A program made the translations under genes and the position numbers. A stretch of 64,000 nucleotides of DNA from Bacteroidota bacterium (GTDB lineage: Bacteria; Bacteroidota; Bacteroidia; Chitinophagales; Chitinophagaceae). Below the pieces are notes generated by a model. That model ran no database searches and had not been told where the DNA came from. It saw nothing but the letters and a program-made list of their open reading frames with translations. The stretch spans positions 1,871,736-1,935,735 of the forward strand of contig VBAR01000001.1 in assembly GCA_005882315.1 (NCBI GenBank), written 5' to 3'. This document shows, one piece after another, positions 1 through 7,465 of the stretch; within the stretch, counting starts at the first letter, position 1; each line of letters starts with the position of its first letter.

Positions 1-2
1 AG

Positions 3-344
3 CTTACACCAATCTTTTTTAAACTTATGGTAATAAAAGGACCTTATGATTACCTGGAAGAAAACACAAAAGAGTTAATTGTGGCTACTGAGGGCATTCA
101 TAAAATTCATACGGTAAGAACTGATAAGGCCGGTAAAGAATTTGAGGCGGAAACAGCTGTTTATTATACACCGGAAAAGCTAATACTTGAAAAAGGGCAA
201 TTGCTAAAAGCTCAAATTGAAATCTCTGAAAAATTAGCCGATAGGTGGAAGAATGAAAAGCTAGTTGAGTTGAATAAGGAAATAGAAGAGGCCAGAAAAA
301 AGTTAAATGGTGACCAAGGAAGCGGAAGTGCAGCTCAGTCATAG
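3..344 (+). CDS. C-terminal part of an unrecognised protein (5' end outside window)
   Basis: I do not recognise the family. The reading frame is open from the left edge, so the ATG at 27 may be internal and the gene may begin upstream. The visible part has a short mixed alpha/beta stretch and then a highly charged helix rich in Glu and Lys (about residues 55-95 counted from the ATG at 27), likely a coiled coil. It ends in a Gly/Ser-rich tail. The next gene starts 14 bp downstream, so it is the first visible member of the membrane-protein operon that runs to 4226. It has no signal peptide or membrane segment in the visible part, so a cytoplasmic partner of the membrane proteins is an inference. 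Confidence 0.6.
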   Translation, partial: LTPIFFKLMVIKGPYDYLEENTKELIVATEGIHKIHTVRTDKAGKEFEAETAVYYTPEKLILEKGQLLKAQIEISEKLADRWKNEKLVELNKEIEEARKKLNGDQGSGSAAQS

Positions 345-358
345 TAAACAAATATGGT

Positions 359-1231
359 ATGAATTTTTTCCTGACTATTATCGGCATTGATATTTATATT
401 CTTGATAGTACGAAAACAGAGAAACGTACCGTTTTTGTATGGGCTGGTATAACTACATGCCTACTTTTTTGTTTGTCTATAATGAGTTCTTACTACATGA
501 TGACATATCTCGTAAAGGATTATATCCTTGATGCAGTGATTGCCTTACTTTTTTCAACTGTGCTTTTCAATTTTTATAGATTTACCATTAGTAGTATCAT
601 GTGGCGATCAAAAAAAGTTGAGATACCAACGGATGTAAGGTCACCCGCATTATCTTCAACGATCATTAAATTACTGACCTGTGGTTTTTTTATCATCATA
701 GTAAGCAAGCCAATTGAACTTTGGATTTTTCATTCAGGTATTGAATCTGTTTTCGGCTCGCAAACAGAAACTAAACAACTATACAAGTATTTTTTCTTTC
801 TTCATAGTCATTTCCCCGTCACATGGGTTATAACAGTATTTATACTTGCTGCCTTTCTGTGGCCTATTTGTTTTCGGTCGTTTATAAAAAAATATGGAAA
901 CAAGGAATATGAATCGAAACACTATGAAACAATGATAGGCATGGTGAGGACCAATTTCGTTTGGTTTGAAGAAAGCTATAATGATATTTTTAGAAATAAG
1001 CATAAAATCCATTGTGCTTTTTCTTATGAAGAAAGGTATTACGATGAAGAACATAATGTTTCAAACAGGAAGCTAGTAATTTATTCAGCCTATCGAACAC
1101 AATTTGCAAACCCTCCTTTTAATACAATTCTTAAAGAGAAAATAGTGAACACCAAGGGAAAATCAATGAAGCACGGAACTAGCAAAGAATTCTTTGATCT
1201 TATTGACCAATTACCTATTCAATCAAAATGA
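359..1231 (+). CDS. DUF4407-like integral membrane protein
   Basis: The N-terminal part resembles the DUF4407 family: a GID-x-x-IL start, two closely spaced membrane helices (about 27-47 and 53-74), then an FNFYRF segment matching the family's FN-x-DR signature. Two more helices follow at about 103-122 and 152-172. The C-terminal third (about 180-290) is soluble and charged, with many aromatic residues (HYETMI, ERYYDEE). DUF4407 has no established biochemical role that I know of. The stop overlaps the next start as ATGA, which implies translational coupling. Assignment is from recalled motif similarity, not from a search. Confidence 0.6.
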   Translation: MNFFLTIIGIDIYILDSTKTEKRTVFVWAGITTCLLFCLSIMSSYYMMTYLVKDYILDAVIALLFSTVLFNFYRFTISSIMWRSKKVEIPTDVRSPALSSTIIKLLTCGFFIIIVSKPIELWIFHSGIESVFGSQTETKQLYKYFFFLHSHFPVTWVITVFILAAFLWPICFRSFIKKYGNKEYESKHYETMIGMVRTNFVWFEESYNDIFRNKHKIHCAFSYEERYYDEEHNVSNRKLVIYSAYRTQFANPPFNTILKEKIVNTKGKSMKHGTSKEFFDLIDQLPIQSK

Positions 1232-2184
1232 AACATATCACCGGTATATTCAAGGGTAGATATAAAGGACAGGAAGTAGATCCATTGCGTCTCAAAACAA
1301 TTAATACTCTTCATTTTCTTAATGTAGATGCCGGGGCTACGATTACTGATTGTAAATGGATTGATGATTATCGGAAAAGTGAATTTAATAAGCAACTGTT
1401 GAATGTAAACTCGGTTCCTTCAGCTGATGTTTATTTTAATACAACAAATCATCCAAACGAAAAGCCTTTTAGGGAAAATCTACATTCATGCATTCTTATT
1501 GATCCATCTATATCAAATGTTATGCATAAGGATGGATATACATATGGAGATATTGAAGGAAAGATTTATGGTACTATCGGTAGTATAAAAGACTCAACTA
1601 CAATAACCACAAACGGCATAGAATTCACTCCAATATATAATTATGAAAAAACTGCCTTGCCAATAACAATTGCTAACCCTCTATCAGACTTTATTGTAGA
1701 AAAACCATCTACTTGGCGATGGGGTTCGATCATACCAGTTCTACTTTGGGCTTTTTTTTTAGGGTGGGGTTTGTGGTGGCTCATCAATCACAGAGGCTGT
1801 AATAGAATAAGGCAAACCAATTTCGACAATACAAAAACGGATAGCATTCCTGTAAAAGATGATAATGATAGCTTACAGTTTAATTCAAAAAACATAACAT
1901 TTAGTGTGTACGATTGGTATCTGGAAGACCATGATACAGTGTCGCTTTACCTTAATGGTATATCTATCAAGGAAAATATTCCATTGTCGTTACAACCAGT
2001 TTCCTGGGTTGAGCCTACTGTTAATCATGGGAGAAATGCACTGTTGATTGAGTCGGTAAATGATGGACTATCCGGCCCAGCTTCGCCAACAATTGAGATC
2101 AACGATGGTAGGAATGTAAAAGTTTTTCAGATGAGAGTTTATCGTGGTAAACCAAAAAAGATTTATCTCAACATCAATCAATGA
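1228..2184 (+). CDS. single-pass membrane protein with domain shared with its downstream neighbour
   Basis: This 318-residue protein of unknown function has three parts. Residues 1-150 are a soluble beta-rich domain whose ends match the N-terminal domain of the next protein (FKGRYKG against IRANYSG; DGYTYGDIEGKIYGTI against DGIYSFGKLEGIVNATI). Residues about 165-187 are one hydrophobic, Trp-rich membrane segment followed by positive charge. Residues 215-318 form a C-terminal beta domain with YDWYLEDHDTVSLYLNG, a motif that recurs in secreted Bacteroidota proteins. Starts overlap by ATGA on both sides. I infer a cytoplasmic N-domain and a periplasmic C-domain joined by one helix, so a possible trans-membrane sensor or scaffold. 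Confidence 0.65.
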   Translation: MKHITGIFKGRYKGQEVDPLRLKTINTLHFLNVDAGATITDCKWIDDYRKSEFNKQLLNVNSVPSADVYFNTTNHPNEKPFRENLHSCILIDPSISNVMHKDGYTYGDIEGKIYGTIGSIKDSTTITTNGIEFTPIYNYEKTALPITIANPLSDFIVEKPSTWRWGSIIPVLLWAFFLGWGLWWLINHRGCNRIRQTNFDNTKTDSIPVKDDNDSLQFNSKNITFSVYDWYLEDHDTVSLYLNGISIKENIPLSLQPVSWVEPTVNHGRNALLIESVNDGLSGPASPTIEINDGRNVKVFQMRVYRGKPKKIYLNINQ

Positions 2185-3695
2185 AACCTGGCTCAAAATA
2201 TTATTTACAGGCAACTATAAGGGCAAATTATTCCGGGTTCAACAGGGATGATAAGAGCACAAAAAGACAATCTCAATTTCAACTTAAAGATCTTTTAAAT
2301 ACCGAAATATCAAACATCCAACGAATCGATGGATACGATTCAAAATATTTGACTGTCGGAGATAATTATTTATTCTTTCCTGATTTATATGGTGTATTGC
2401 TAAAACATGGTGGGACTTATTACAGGATAAATCTTTCCAATTCTTATCTCACAGACATCAGGCTCTCAGAACATGGAAAAGATGGAATTTACTCCTTTGG
2501 TAAACTCGAGGGAATTGTAAATGCAACTATTGAAAACCCTATTCAGGAAACAGTATTGCCAAAAGTTTTAAGTTATAGTGATAGTTCCGAAGAAAAACAG
2601 ATCACTGTTACCAACAATACGTCCGGTGATCTTACACCTGTGGACATAGATACAGCAAAGCCTATAAAGACAACAGATCAAAAAAACAAATACATAAATG
2701 GAGGATCAATATTTGGCTGTCTCACTCTTTTAGTATTAGGGATAATTTTACTTGGAGCATATTGGAAATCAATTGGCATCTTTTTACTTCTGCTAGGCGG
2801 CATATTGTTTTTGGGTTGGCTGTTCGGCTCTATCAGGCAATGGATCGGTTATATAGTGGCTGCTCTTGTGATCATTGGAATATTAAGTTGGTTCTTTTCC
2901 ACCACCAGCAAAACAAAATCCAGTTTAACGGAAAGAGGTAAGGACGATGCTCGGGAAACATCGACTATACGAAAAGATACAACTCAAAAGGATAAGAGTG
3001 ATTCAATTCTTATTGTGCATCACCGCAATTGGAATGACTATGCAGGCCATGCATATGAAACAGATTTAATTATAAGACAAAATGATTATTTAAATTCTAA
3101 ACGATTTCATTTCGGTCTATCAGATGGGTATACAGGCAGCGAACACGAGTTCTGGAGAAATATTTACAATCAACTTAGCAATACCGACAAAGGTGGGTTG
3201 CAATTCATTTATGAAAAACTCGACAGTATTGCTCGCAATGATAATATGGATCAGGTGCAGTTTGCAAATATGGTTGTAAGTTGCGTGCAGGATATTCCTT
3301 ATGTCCTTATTTCCAATCTCGATTGTGACAGATATAAAATAGAAAATCCACAGGATGTTTCGGTCATCAATCAAACCGGTTGTTTCGGTCCATCAAAGTT
3401 TGGTGTGCAATCTCCAACAGAGTTTATGTATAACCTAAAAGGTGATTGTGATACAAGAACTCTTTTCTGCTTTACTGTTTTATCACGATTCAATTATGAT
3501 GTGGCAATACTTAACAGCAATCAATACCGACATTCAATACTTGGAATAAACATTCCTGTAGAAGGAGAATATAAAATGTACAGAGGTAATAGGTACTATT
3601 TGTGGGAAACAACAGCCAAGGGGTGTATTCCCGGCTTTATATCTCCTGATTATAGAAACATGAGTTATTGGGATTTTATACTTCTATCAAAATAA
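2181..3695 (+). CDS. membrane protein with C-terminal transglutaminase-like cysteine hydrolase domain
   Basis: This 504-residue protein has an N-domain (1-125) related to that of the upstream neighbour and then a hydrophobic block of about three membrane helices (175-240). A charged linker (245-272) leads to a C-terminal domain (275-504). In that domain GDCD (Cys423), YRHSIL (His451) and WETT (Glu476) have the order and spacing of the Cys-His-Asp/Glu triad in transglutaminase-like and bacterial cysteine-protease folds, and SPTEFM before the Cys fits that fold. I infer a peptidase, amidase or peptide-crosslinking activity. The third catalytic residue is normally Asp; Glu is a conservative change. 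The substrate cannot be read from the sequence. It sits in the same operon as DUF4407- and DUF350-like proteins. Confidence 0.6.
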   Translation: MKPGSKYYLQATIRANYSGFNRDDKSTKRQSQFQLKDLLNTEISNIQRIDGYDSKYLTVGDNYLFFPDLYGVLLKHGGTYYRINLSNSYLTDIRLSEHGKDGIYSFGKLEGIVNATIENPIQETVLPKVLSYSDSSEEKQITVTNNTSGDLTPVDIDTAKPIKTTDQKNKYINGGSIFGCLTLLVLGIILLGAYWKSIGIFLLLLGGILFLGWLFGSIRQWIGYIVAALVIIGILSWFFSTTSKTKSSLTERGKDDARETSTIRKDTTQKDKSDSILIVHHRNWNDYAGHAYETDLIIRQNDYLNSKRFHFGLSDGYTGSEHEFWRNIYNQLSNTDKGGLQFIYEKLDSIARNDNMDQVQFANMVVSCVQDIPYVLISNLDCDRYKIENPQDVSVINQTGCFGPSKFGVQSPTEFMYNLKGDCDTRTLFCFTVLSRFNYDVAILNSNQYRHSILGINIPVEGEYKMYRGNRYYLWETTAKGCIPGFISPDYRNMSYWDFILLSK

Positions 3696-3701
3696 AAAAT
3701 T

Positions 3702-4226
3702 ATGAACACAAAACTTTTTTACTTATCGCTTATTGAATGGATTTTGAGTTTGGTAATTGGTGTAGTTGTTTTATATGTAACCTATCTTGTATTTCGTACA
3801 TGGTTCAAGAAAAGATACCCAACTGAAAATGATAACCTCGCATTTAAAATTTTAGTAGCTGCTATATTGTTTAGTACAGGATATTGTATTAGCGGCGCCA
3901 TACAGTCGATAGGAAGTACATTCAAACTTTTGGAAGCACAAGGACTTTCTGGCGGAATTTATATTTTTGAATGTATTAAATATGTAGTTGTATATGTAAT
4001 AATCGGATTGGTGGTATCTATGCTGTCTAATTTTATTACTCTTATTTTTTACAATAGCATCACACGTTCTGAAGATGAACTTCAGGAAATAGCAAACGGC
4101 AAACTTAGTTATGCAATATTGATGGCAACTATTGTTATTGTCATTTCATTATTTACCAAAGATGCTTATATAAACATATTGGAATCTATAATGCCTTATC
4201 CAGACGTACCTGTATTACCTAGGTAA
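3702..4226 (+). CDS. DUF350-like (YjfL-type) small membrane protein
   Basis: This 174-residue all-membrane protein contains an internal duplication. Helix-rich halves at about 8-70 and 85-155 each carry a short polar stretch (NDNLAFKILVAA; NGKLSYAILMAT) just before a core helix. The first half continues into GYCISGAI, which matches the DUF350/YjfL pattern of a polar N-rich entry followed by a GY-x-I-S segment. DUF350 proteins are often encoded beside PspA-like, ATP-grasp or polyamine-linked genes, but their function is not settled. It starts 6 bp after the upstream stop and ends the operon; repeat DNA follows immediately. The call comes from motif recall and is moderately sure. Confidence 0.5.
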   Translation: MNTKLFYLSLIEWILSLVIGVVVLYVTYLVFRTWFKKRYPTENDNLAFKILVAAILFSTGYCISGAIQSIGSTFKLLEAQGLSGGIYIFECIKYVVVYVIIGLVVSMLSNFITLIFYNSITRSEDELQEIANGKLSYAILMATIVIVISLFTKDAYINILESIMPYPDVPVLPR

Positions 4227-4236
4227 CTTCAACTTT

Positions 4237-4370
4237 GGCTCGTGTCCGTAAGTGAGGCAGCCCGGTTGTCGCCCCACGCAACCGAATAAGCAAAATCTGA
4301 CAGTATAAATTGAATAACAAAAAAAGTGATGCGGAAAAAAGGCTCGTGAGGCACGAACCCTGGCTGCAGT
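4237..4370 (+). repeat. MITE-like spacer repeat (family A), near full length
   Basis: Near-complete copy of the dispersed family. It begins GGCTCGTGTCCGTAAGTGAG and contains the small hairpin GGTTGTCGCCCCACGCAACC. A conserved AT-rich middle (CTGACAGTATAAATTGAA) follows, and it ends CACGAACCCTGGCTGCAG. The left end and the reverse complement of the right end share GCC..GGTTCGTG, so it has imperfect terminal inverted repeats. The closest sister is at 11812-11937. Confidence 0.8.
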
Positions 4371-4505
4371 TTTAAACCCACACCAACCTGTCCCGAAGAC
4401 TTTCGGGAGCAAACCCCACGCTGACAGTAAACAAAACAGCCAAAATTATTTGCTCCTGTAAGAATCTGTTATCTTTTAGGTACTAATAGGAAAAGGAACA
4501 ATGAC

Positions 4506-5015
4506 GTGAACGAAAAAGAACAGAAATACATTTTCGATGATTGGCTCGGTAGCCATAAAGCCCTCATCTTTAAAATAGTTCGTGCTTATGCATTTACTAT
4601 TGCCGATCGGGACGATCTTTTCCAGGAGATCATAATACAGGTATGGCATTCTATCCCATCGTTTAGAAAAGAGTCTTCCATTATTACATGGATATATCGT
4701 GTATCGCTCAATACAGCTATTAAATGGACGAAGAAGGAACGAAAACATAGCCAATCTGAAGCAATTGAAAAGATGGAACATATTTTACATGAGAGCAGGA
4801 TACAAACTGATGAACGCCTGGTTTGGCTCTATGAAGAAATATATAAACTCGATGAGATCGATCGCTCCATTACTTTATTACTGCTGGATGGCTTTAGCTA
4901 CAAAGAAATGGCTTCTATACTGGGCATTACTGAATCAAATGTTGGAGTGAAGATCAACCGGATAAAAAAACTATTGATAGCTAAAACTAAAAAACATGAT
5001 TACTATGGAATTTGA
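4506..5015 (+). CDS. ECF-family RNA polymerase sigma factor
   Basis: A 169-residue group 4 sigma-70 factor. Region 2 is at about 20-85, with DRDDLFQEIIIQVW and the promoter-melting segment ITWIYRVSLNTAI. Region 4 is at about 110-160, with the helix-turn-helix SYKEMASILGITESNVGVKI. The reading frame begins with GTG; the ATG five bases upstream is out of frame. The stop codon lies inside the start of the next gene, a small membrane protein, which is the usual arrangement of an ECF sigma with its anti-sigma. Regulation by membrane sequestration is inferred from that arrangement. There is no FecR- or SusC-like gene beside it, so it is not the polysaccharide-uptake type. Confidence 0.9.
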   Translation: MNEKEQKYIFDDWLGSHKALIFKIVRAYAFTIADRDDLFQEIIIQVWHSIPSFRKESSIITWIYRVSLNTAIKWTKKERKHSQSEAIEKMEHILHESRIQTDERLVWLYEEIYKLDEIDRSITLLLLDGFSYKEMASILGITESNVGVKINRIKKLLIAKTKKHDYYGI

Positions 5016-5577
5016 AGAACTGCAGAAGATCTGGAACGCACAAGACAACAAACCTTTATATGCAATAAATGAAAAAGCTATGTATAACTATATTTTGTCA
5101 AGAAAGAAACAAGCTCACCATATTACCAATATTAGTGAGTTACTACTGATCTTTGTAAATATCTTTTCCGGAATTTTTGTTTTTGCAATGAGTTATTTCA
5201 AACAAGGCGGGAACATCTTTATGTATGGTTTATCGGCCTGGATGTTAGGCAGCGCATTGTTTATCCTGGTCAGCCGGATCATAAGAATTAAGGGCAACAA
5301 CCGGTTTGATCGGTCCATGCTTGGCGATCTTGATCACGCCATTTCAGTGGCAACATACCAGGTTCGTATTTCCAGAATAATGCGTTGGAATATTCTGCCG
5401 ATCGCGGCACTCTGCATTCTTGGAATTTGGGAAAGCGAAAAACCAGTTTGGATAGCTGTAGTACTACTGATCTTTTTTGCCTTAACTTTTTATGCGAGTG
5501 GATGGGAGCATAAAATTTATGAACGTAAAAAACGTGAATTAAAAACATTACAAAACAAGTTAGGAAGCGAGGATTAA
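5005..5577 (+). CDS. membrane protein, probable anti-sigma factor partner of the ECF sigma
   Basis: I chose the ATG at 5005 because MEFEELQKIWNAQ is a typical cytoplasmic start for this protein type; an in-frame ATG at 4996 is also possible. The protein has about 190 residues. A charged N-terminal cytoplasmic part is followed by four hydrophobic segments in two pairs (about 44-60 and 70-90; 128-142 and 147-165) and a basic, charged C-terminal tail. It overlaps the sigma gene by 11 bp, implying coupled translation. No zinc-binding HxxxCxxC motif is seen, so it is not a ZAS-type anti-sigma. The role comes from context and general layout only. Confidence 0.65.
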   Translation: MEFEELQKIWNAQDNKPLYAINEKAMYNYILSRKKQAHHITNISELLLIFVNIFSGIFVFAMSYFKQGGNIFMYGLSAWMLGSALFILVSRIIRIKGNNRFDRSMLGDLDHAISVATYQVRISRIMRWNILPIAALCILGIWESEKPVWIAVVLLIFFALTFYASGWEHKIYERKKRELKTLQNKLGSED

Positions 5578-5594
5578 ATCCTTGATTCCAACCA

Positions 5595-5608
5595 TTGACC
5601 TTTGTCAA
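5595..5608. promoter_or_regulatory. FNR/FixK-like operator, TTGAC-CTTT-GTCAA
   Basis: A perfect inverted repeat TTGAC-N4-GTCAA, the architecture bound by Crp/Fnr-family regulators of the FNR/FixK type. It lies 88 bp upstream of the ATG at 5696. Matching sites occur at 15790-15803 and 29708-29721, and a Crp/Fnr-type gene lies at 15192-15770. Binding is inferred. Confidence 0.45.
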
Positions 5609-5695
5609 CTTCTCGACAAATAAAATCAAGAGAGTTATTAGTTGTTAGCTCTATGGTATAATTTGTTTAGCGTTCCCAACACCAAAACCACCAAC

Positions 5696-6031
5696 ATGAA
5701 GAGTAATAACAGCACTTTCAAACTTAAGCTTTTAACTGTGTTAAGTTTTATATCAGTTCTCATCCCAATCTTAATATGGGTATTATGGAGTTACTGTTTT
5801 AATTCACAAACTAATCAGGCTGACAGAGTGAAAATGTTTGAAAGCTATTTTCCAGAATTCCTAAACGGACAATTTACTATCTCTCTAATTTCTTTATTGC
5901 TTTGTGTTCTTAGCATAATTCTATCTTCTATTTATTTGAATAGAAGGACTCCTTTATTAAAGGCTATCAGCATTATATTAATTGTTGCAGGTGGTTTAAT
6001 GACACTGCTCTCATTGTTTTCATTAATGTAA
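5696..6031 (+). CDS. small three-helix membrane protein, unknown function
   Basis: I chose the ATG at 5696 (MKSNNSTFKLK); the frame extends upstream only to a weak TTG with unconvincing residues. The 111-residue product has three hydrophobic segments: about 9-36, 58-79 and 87-109. A short polar loop (about 37-57) lies between the first two. No family is recognised. It stands alone between spacer repeats, and an FNR-like palindrome lies about 90 bp upstream. That makes oxygen- or redox-linked expression possible but unproven. Confidence 0.6.
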   Translation: MKSNNSTFKLKLLTVLSFISVLIPILIWVLWSYCFNSQTNQADRVKMFESYFPEFLNGQFTISLISLLLCVLSIILSSIYLNRRTPLLKAISIILIVAGGLMTLLSLFSLM

Positions 6032-6043
6032 CCTTCGTATTGT

Positions 6044-6092
6044 TTCGTGTCCGTAATTGAGGCAGCCCGGTTGTCGTGTCCCTTGGCTGCAG
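6044..6092 (+). repeat. family A spacer repeat, partial
   Basis: A shortened copy: TTCGTGTCCGTAATTGAGGC, then CCCGGTTGTCGTGTCCC and TTGGCTGCAG. The AT-rich middle of the full element is missing, so it looks like an internal deletion joining the two ends. Confidence 0.65.
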
Positions 6093-6140
6093 ATGCAATT
6101 GCAGAAGCTCATGCCAGCGAAACTAAGCATTAAAGTGCCA

Positions 6141-6180
6141 TAAAAAAAGAAGACTGTTTTTTTAGGACAGTCTCTTTTTA
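6141..6180. terminator. bidirectional rho-independent terminator
   Basis: AGACTGT (6151-6157) pairs with ACAGTCT (6167-6173), flanked by an A-run on the left and a T-run on the right. It lies just beyond the stop of the minus-strand gene that ends at 6202 and can serve either strand. Confidence 0.65.
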
Positions 6181-6201
6181 TAATCTTATGAAAGATAAAT
6201 G

Positions 6202-6804
6202 TTATAGTTTTTCCTTTACCTCAACACCGCCCATAGTGCCTTTTTTCTTCATCACCATACCCGATTCACTCACCAGCACTTTCATTTTATCAGTACCTTT
6301 TTCAAGGTCAATTTCATAGGCTTTTGTGTTCTTGTCATTTTCTTTATCTACGTTTTTAATAGTGAACCCATCAAATTGTGAATTGAGTGTTTTTGTAACA
6401 GCAGCAGGTAATGTAGTAAAATCGCTAATGTTTGTAACCGTTCTTATCCACTCACCCTGATCATCGTACCATGTCCAGTAATTGCTGCCATCCAGGTTAT
6501 AAGTCACCATATAATCACTGGTATCCATCGAAGGCCATTCATACCAGGTCCATTCAATTGCGTCAATTGGTTGATATGTTGTCCAAACGGTATTACTTGC
6601 TTTTGGATACTTTGTTTCAAATGATTTTTTTGTTTTTTCAGGAACAACAACAGTGGTTGTTGAATAGTTGGTTGCAACTTCTGATGATTTGTTCACTGAA
6701 GTATCAGTTTTTACATCAGACGTTGCACTCTCTGTAGAACTTTCTCCGCATGATGAGAGAATAATTATCCCCAATGCAGGGGCTAATAATGATTTAAGTT
6801 TCAT
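6202..6804 (-). CDS. PepSY-like (DUF2874) lipoprotein
   Basis: A 200-residue protein with a lipoprotein signal peptide (IIILSSC, Cys19) and a Ser/Thr-rich linker to about residue 48. A PepSY-like domain follows. The pattern KKSFETKYPKASNTVWTTY, a central aromatic beta region (WTWYEWPSMD, YWTWYDDQGEW), and a second half-repeat (PAAVTKTLNSQF..) is characteristic of secreted DUF2874 proteins of Bacteroidota. Such domains are thought to bind or inhibit other extracytoplasmic proteins; no enzyme active site is expected. It is probably monocistronic, with its own terminator downstream. Confidence 0.75.
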   Translation of the reverse strand: MKLKSLLAPALGIIILSSCGESSTESATSDVKTDTSVNKSSEVATNYSTTTVVVPEKTKKSFETKYPKASNTVWTTYQPIDAIEWTWYEWPSMDTSDYMVTYNLDGSNYWTWYDDQGEWIRTVTNISDFTTLPAAVTKTLNSQFDGFTIKNVDKENDKNTKAYEIDLEKGTDKMKVLVSESGMVMKKKGTMGGVEVKEKL

Positions 6805-6920
6805 TTTATGTCGTTTAGTTTAATATTCACGGGATTTTTATTCCCTTTTAAGTTTATACGTTTAATTATCGTGCCAATAAAAGATTTGTTTGTAGGAAAG
6901 CACTTATCAGAATGCAATTG

Positions 6921-7056
6921 CCTTCGCCTTGGTTCGTGCCTGCCTGCCGTAGGCAGGTCCGTAGCGAGTGCCCCGATGTCACCCCACGCATCGGAACGAT
7001 TAAAGGAGTATGTGGTTATTAGTTGAATAACGAATGGTGCTGCGTGGGCGACAGCA
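6921..7056 (+). repeat. family A spacer repeat, diverged copy
   Basis: Starts CTTCGCCTTGGTTCGTGCC, holds an extra palindrome CCTGCCTGCCGTAGGCAGG, then the internal hairpin region GATGTCACCCCACGCATC. It decays before the expected right end. It directly abuts the duplicated fasciclin remnant that begins at 7057. Confidence 0.65.
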
Positions 7057-7119
7057 CGAAATATCAATTCGTTCAACTGTTCATGTATTTTATCAGAGGT
7101 CAGCACCATTTAATAAATA

Positions 7120-7150
7120 AAAAACCCTCTCAGAATTTGAGGGCTTTTTA
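7120..7150. terminator. terminator of the fasciclin remnant
   Basis: CCCTC (7125-7129) pairs with GAGGG (7139-7143), with A/T runs on both sides. The same hairpin occurs at 9133-9166, and a related one follows the intact gene at 9983-10015. Confidence 0.7.
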
Positions 7151-7172
7151 GAAAGGAAGGGTCTAATGGTTA

Positions 7173-7305
7173 TTACGGTAACACAACAGCATCAATCACA
7201 TGATTCACGCCATTGCTGCATTTAAGATCAGTGGTGGTAACATAGGATGACCGTTTTTTCATCTGTCATTTTACTTTGTCATTATCAGGTGATGCAATTT
7301 TTTGT
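7173..7305 (-). pseudogene. fasciclin-domain pseudogene fragment (C-terminus only)
   Basis: Read on the minus strand, the last 35 or so codons match the end of the fasciclin protein at 10035: YVTTTDLKCSNGVNHVID against YVTTADLKGSNGVIHVID. An in-frame TGA interrupts it, and the N-terminal and central parts of the domain are absent. Unlike the sister copy at 9188, the start codon has also been lost. It cannot make a fasciclin domain. Confidence 0.75.
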
Positions 7306-7465
7306 TTGTTGATTATTAATAAACGTTCAACAAAAACAATAGTTCAAATTATTTGAAATCTATTCTAAATAGAGGTTGTGTGGAGTTTTTCAGGTACTGT
7401 TAACAGAAATCGTTAAACAGAAATGGTGTGTGGTACGTGTACCCACGCATCAGGCAGCAATAATC

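Larger units (their letters stand above)
7057..7427. repeat. duplicated block A (also at 9072-9462), fasciclin-unit remnant
   Basis: About 370 bp nearly identical to 9072-9462, with small indels. From left to right it holds a terminator hairpin, a fasciclin C-terminal remnant on the minus strand, and DNA matching the upstream region of the intact fasciclin gene (11589-11697). It is the scar of a duplicated two-gene unit that lost its middle. Confidence 0.85.

Noticed and set aside
4215-4412. 65-codon minus-strand frame in the spacer after the first operon
   Set aside because: It lies wholly in a family A repeat and has the composition of read-through repeat DNA.
5288-5629. Minus-strand frame of 113 codons opposite the anti-sigma candidate
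   Set aside because: It is antisense to a convincing membrane protein and has an odd residue composition.
6801-7109. Minus-strand frame of 102 codons starting MVLTSDKIHEQLNELIFR, with a sister at 8933-9124
   Set aside because: The two agree only within the duplicated block; beyond its edge they read different repeat DNA. It could be a fragment of a lost gene but I cannot support it as coding.
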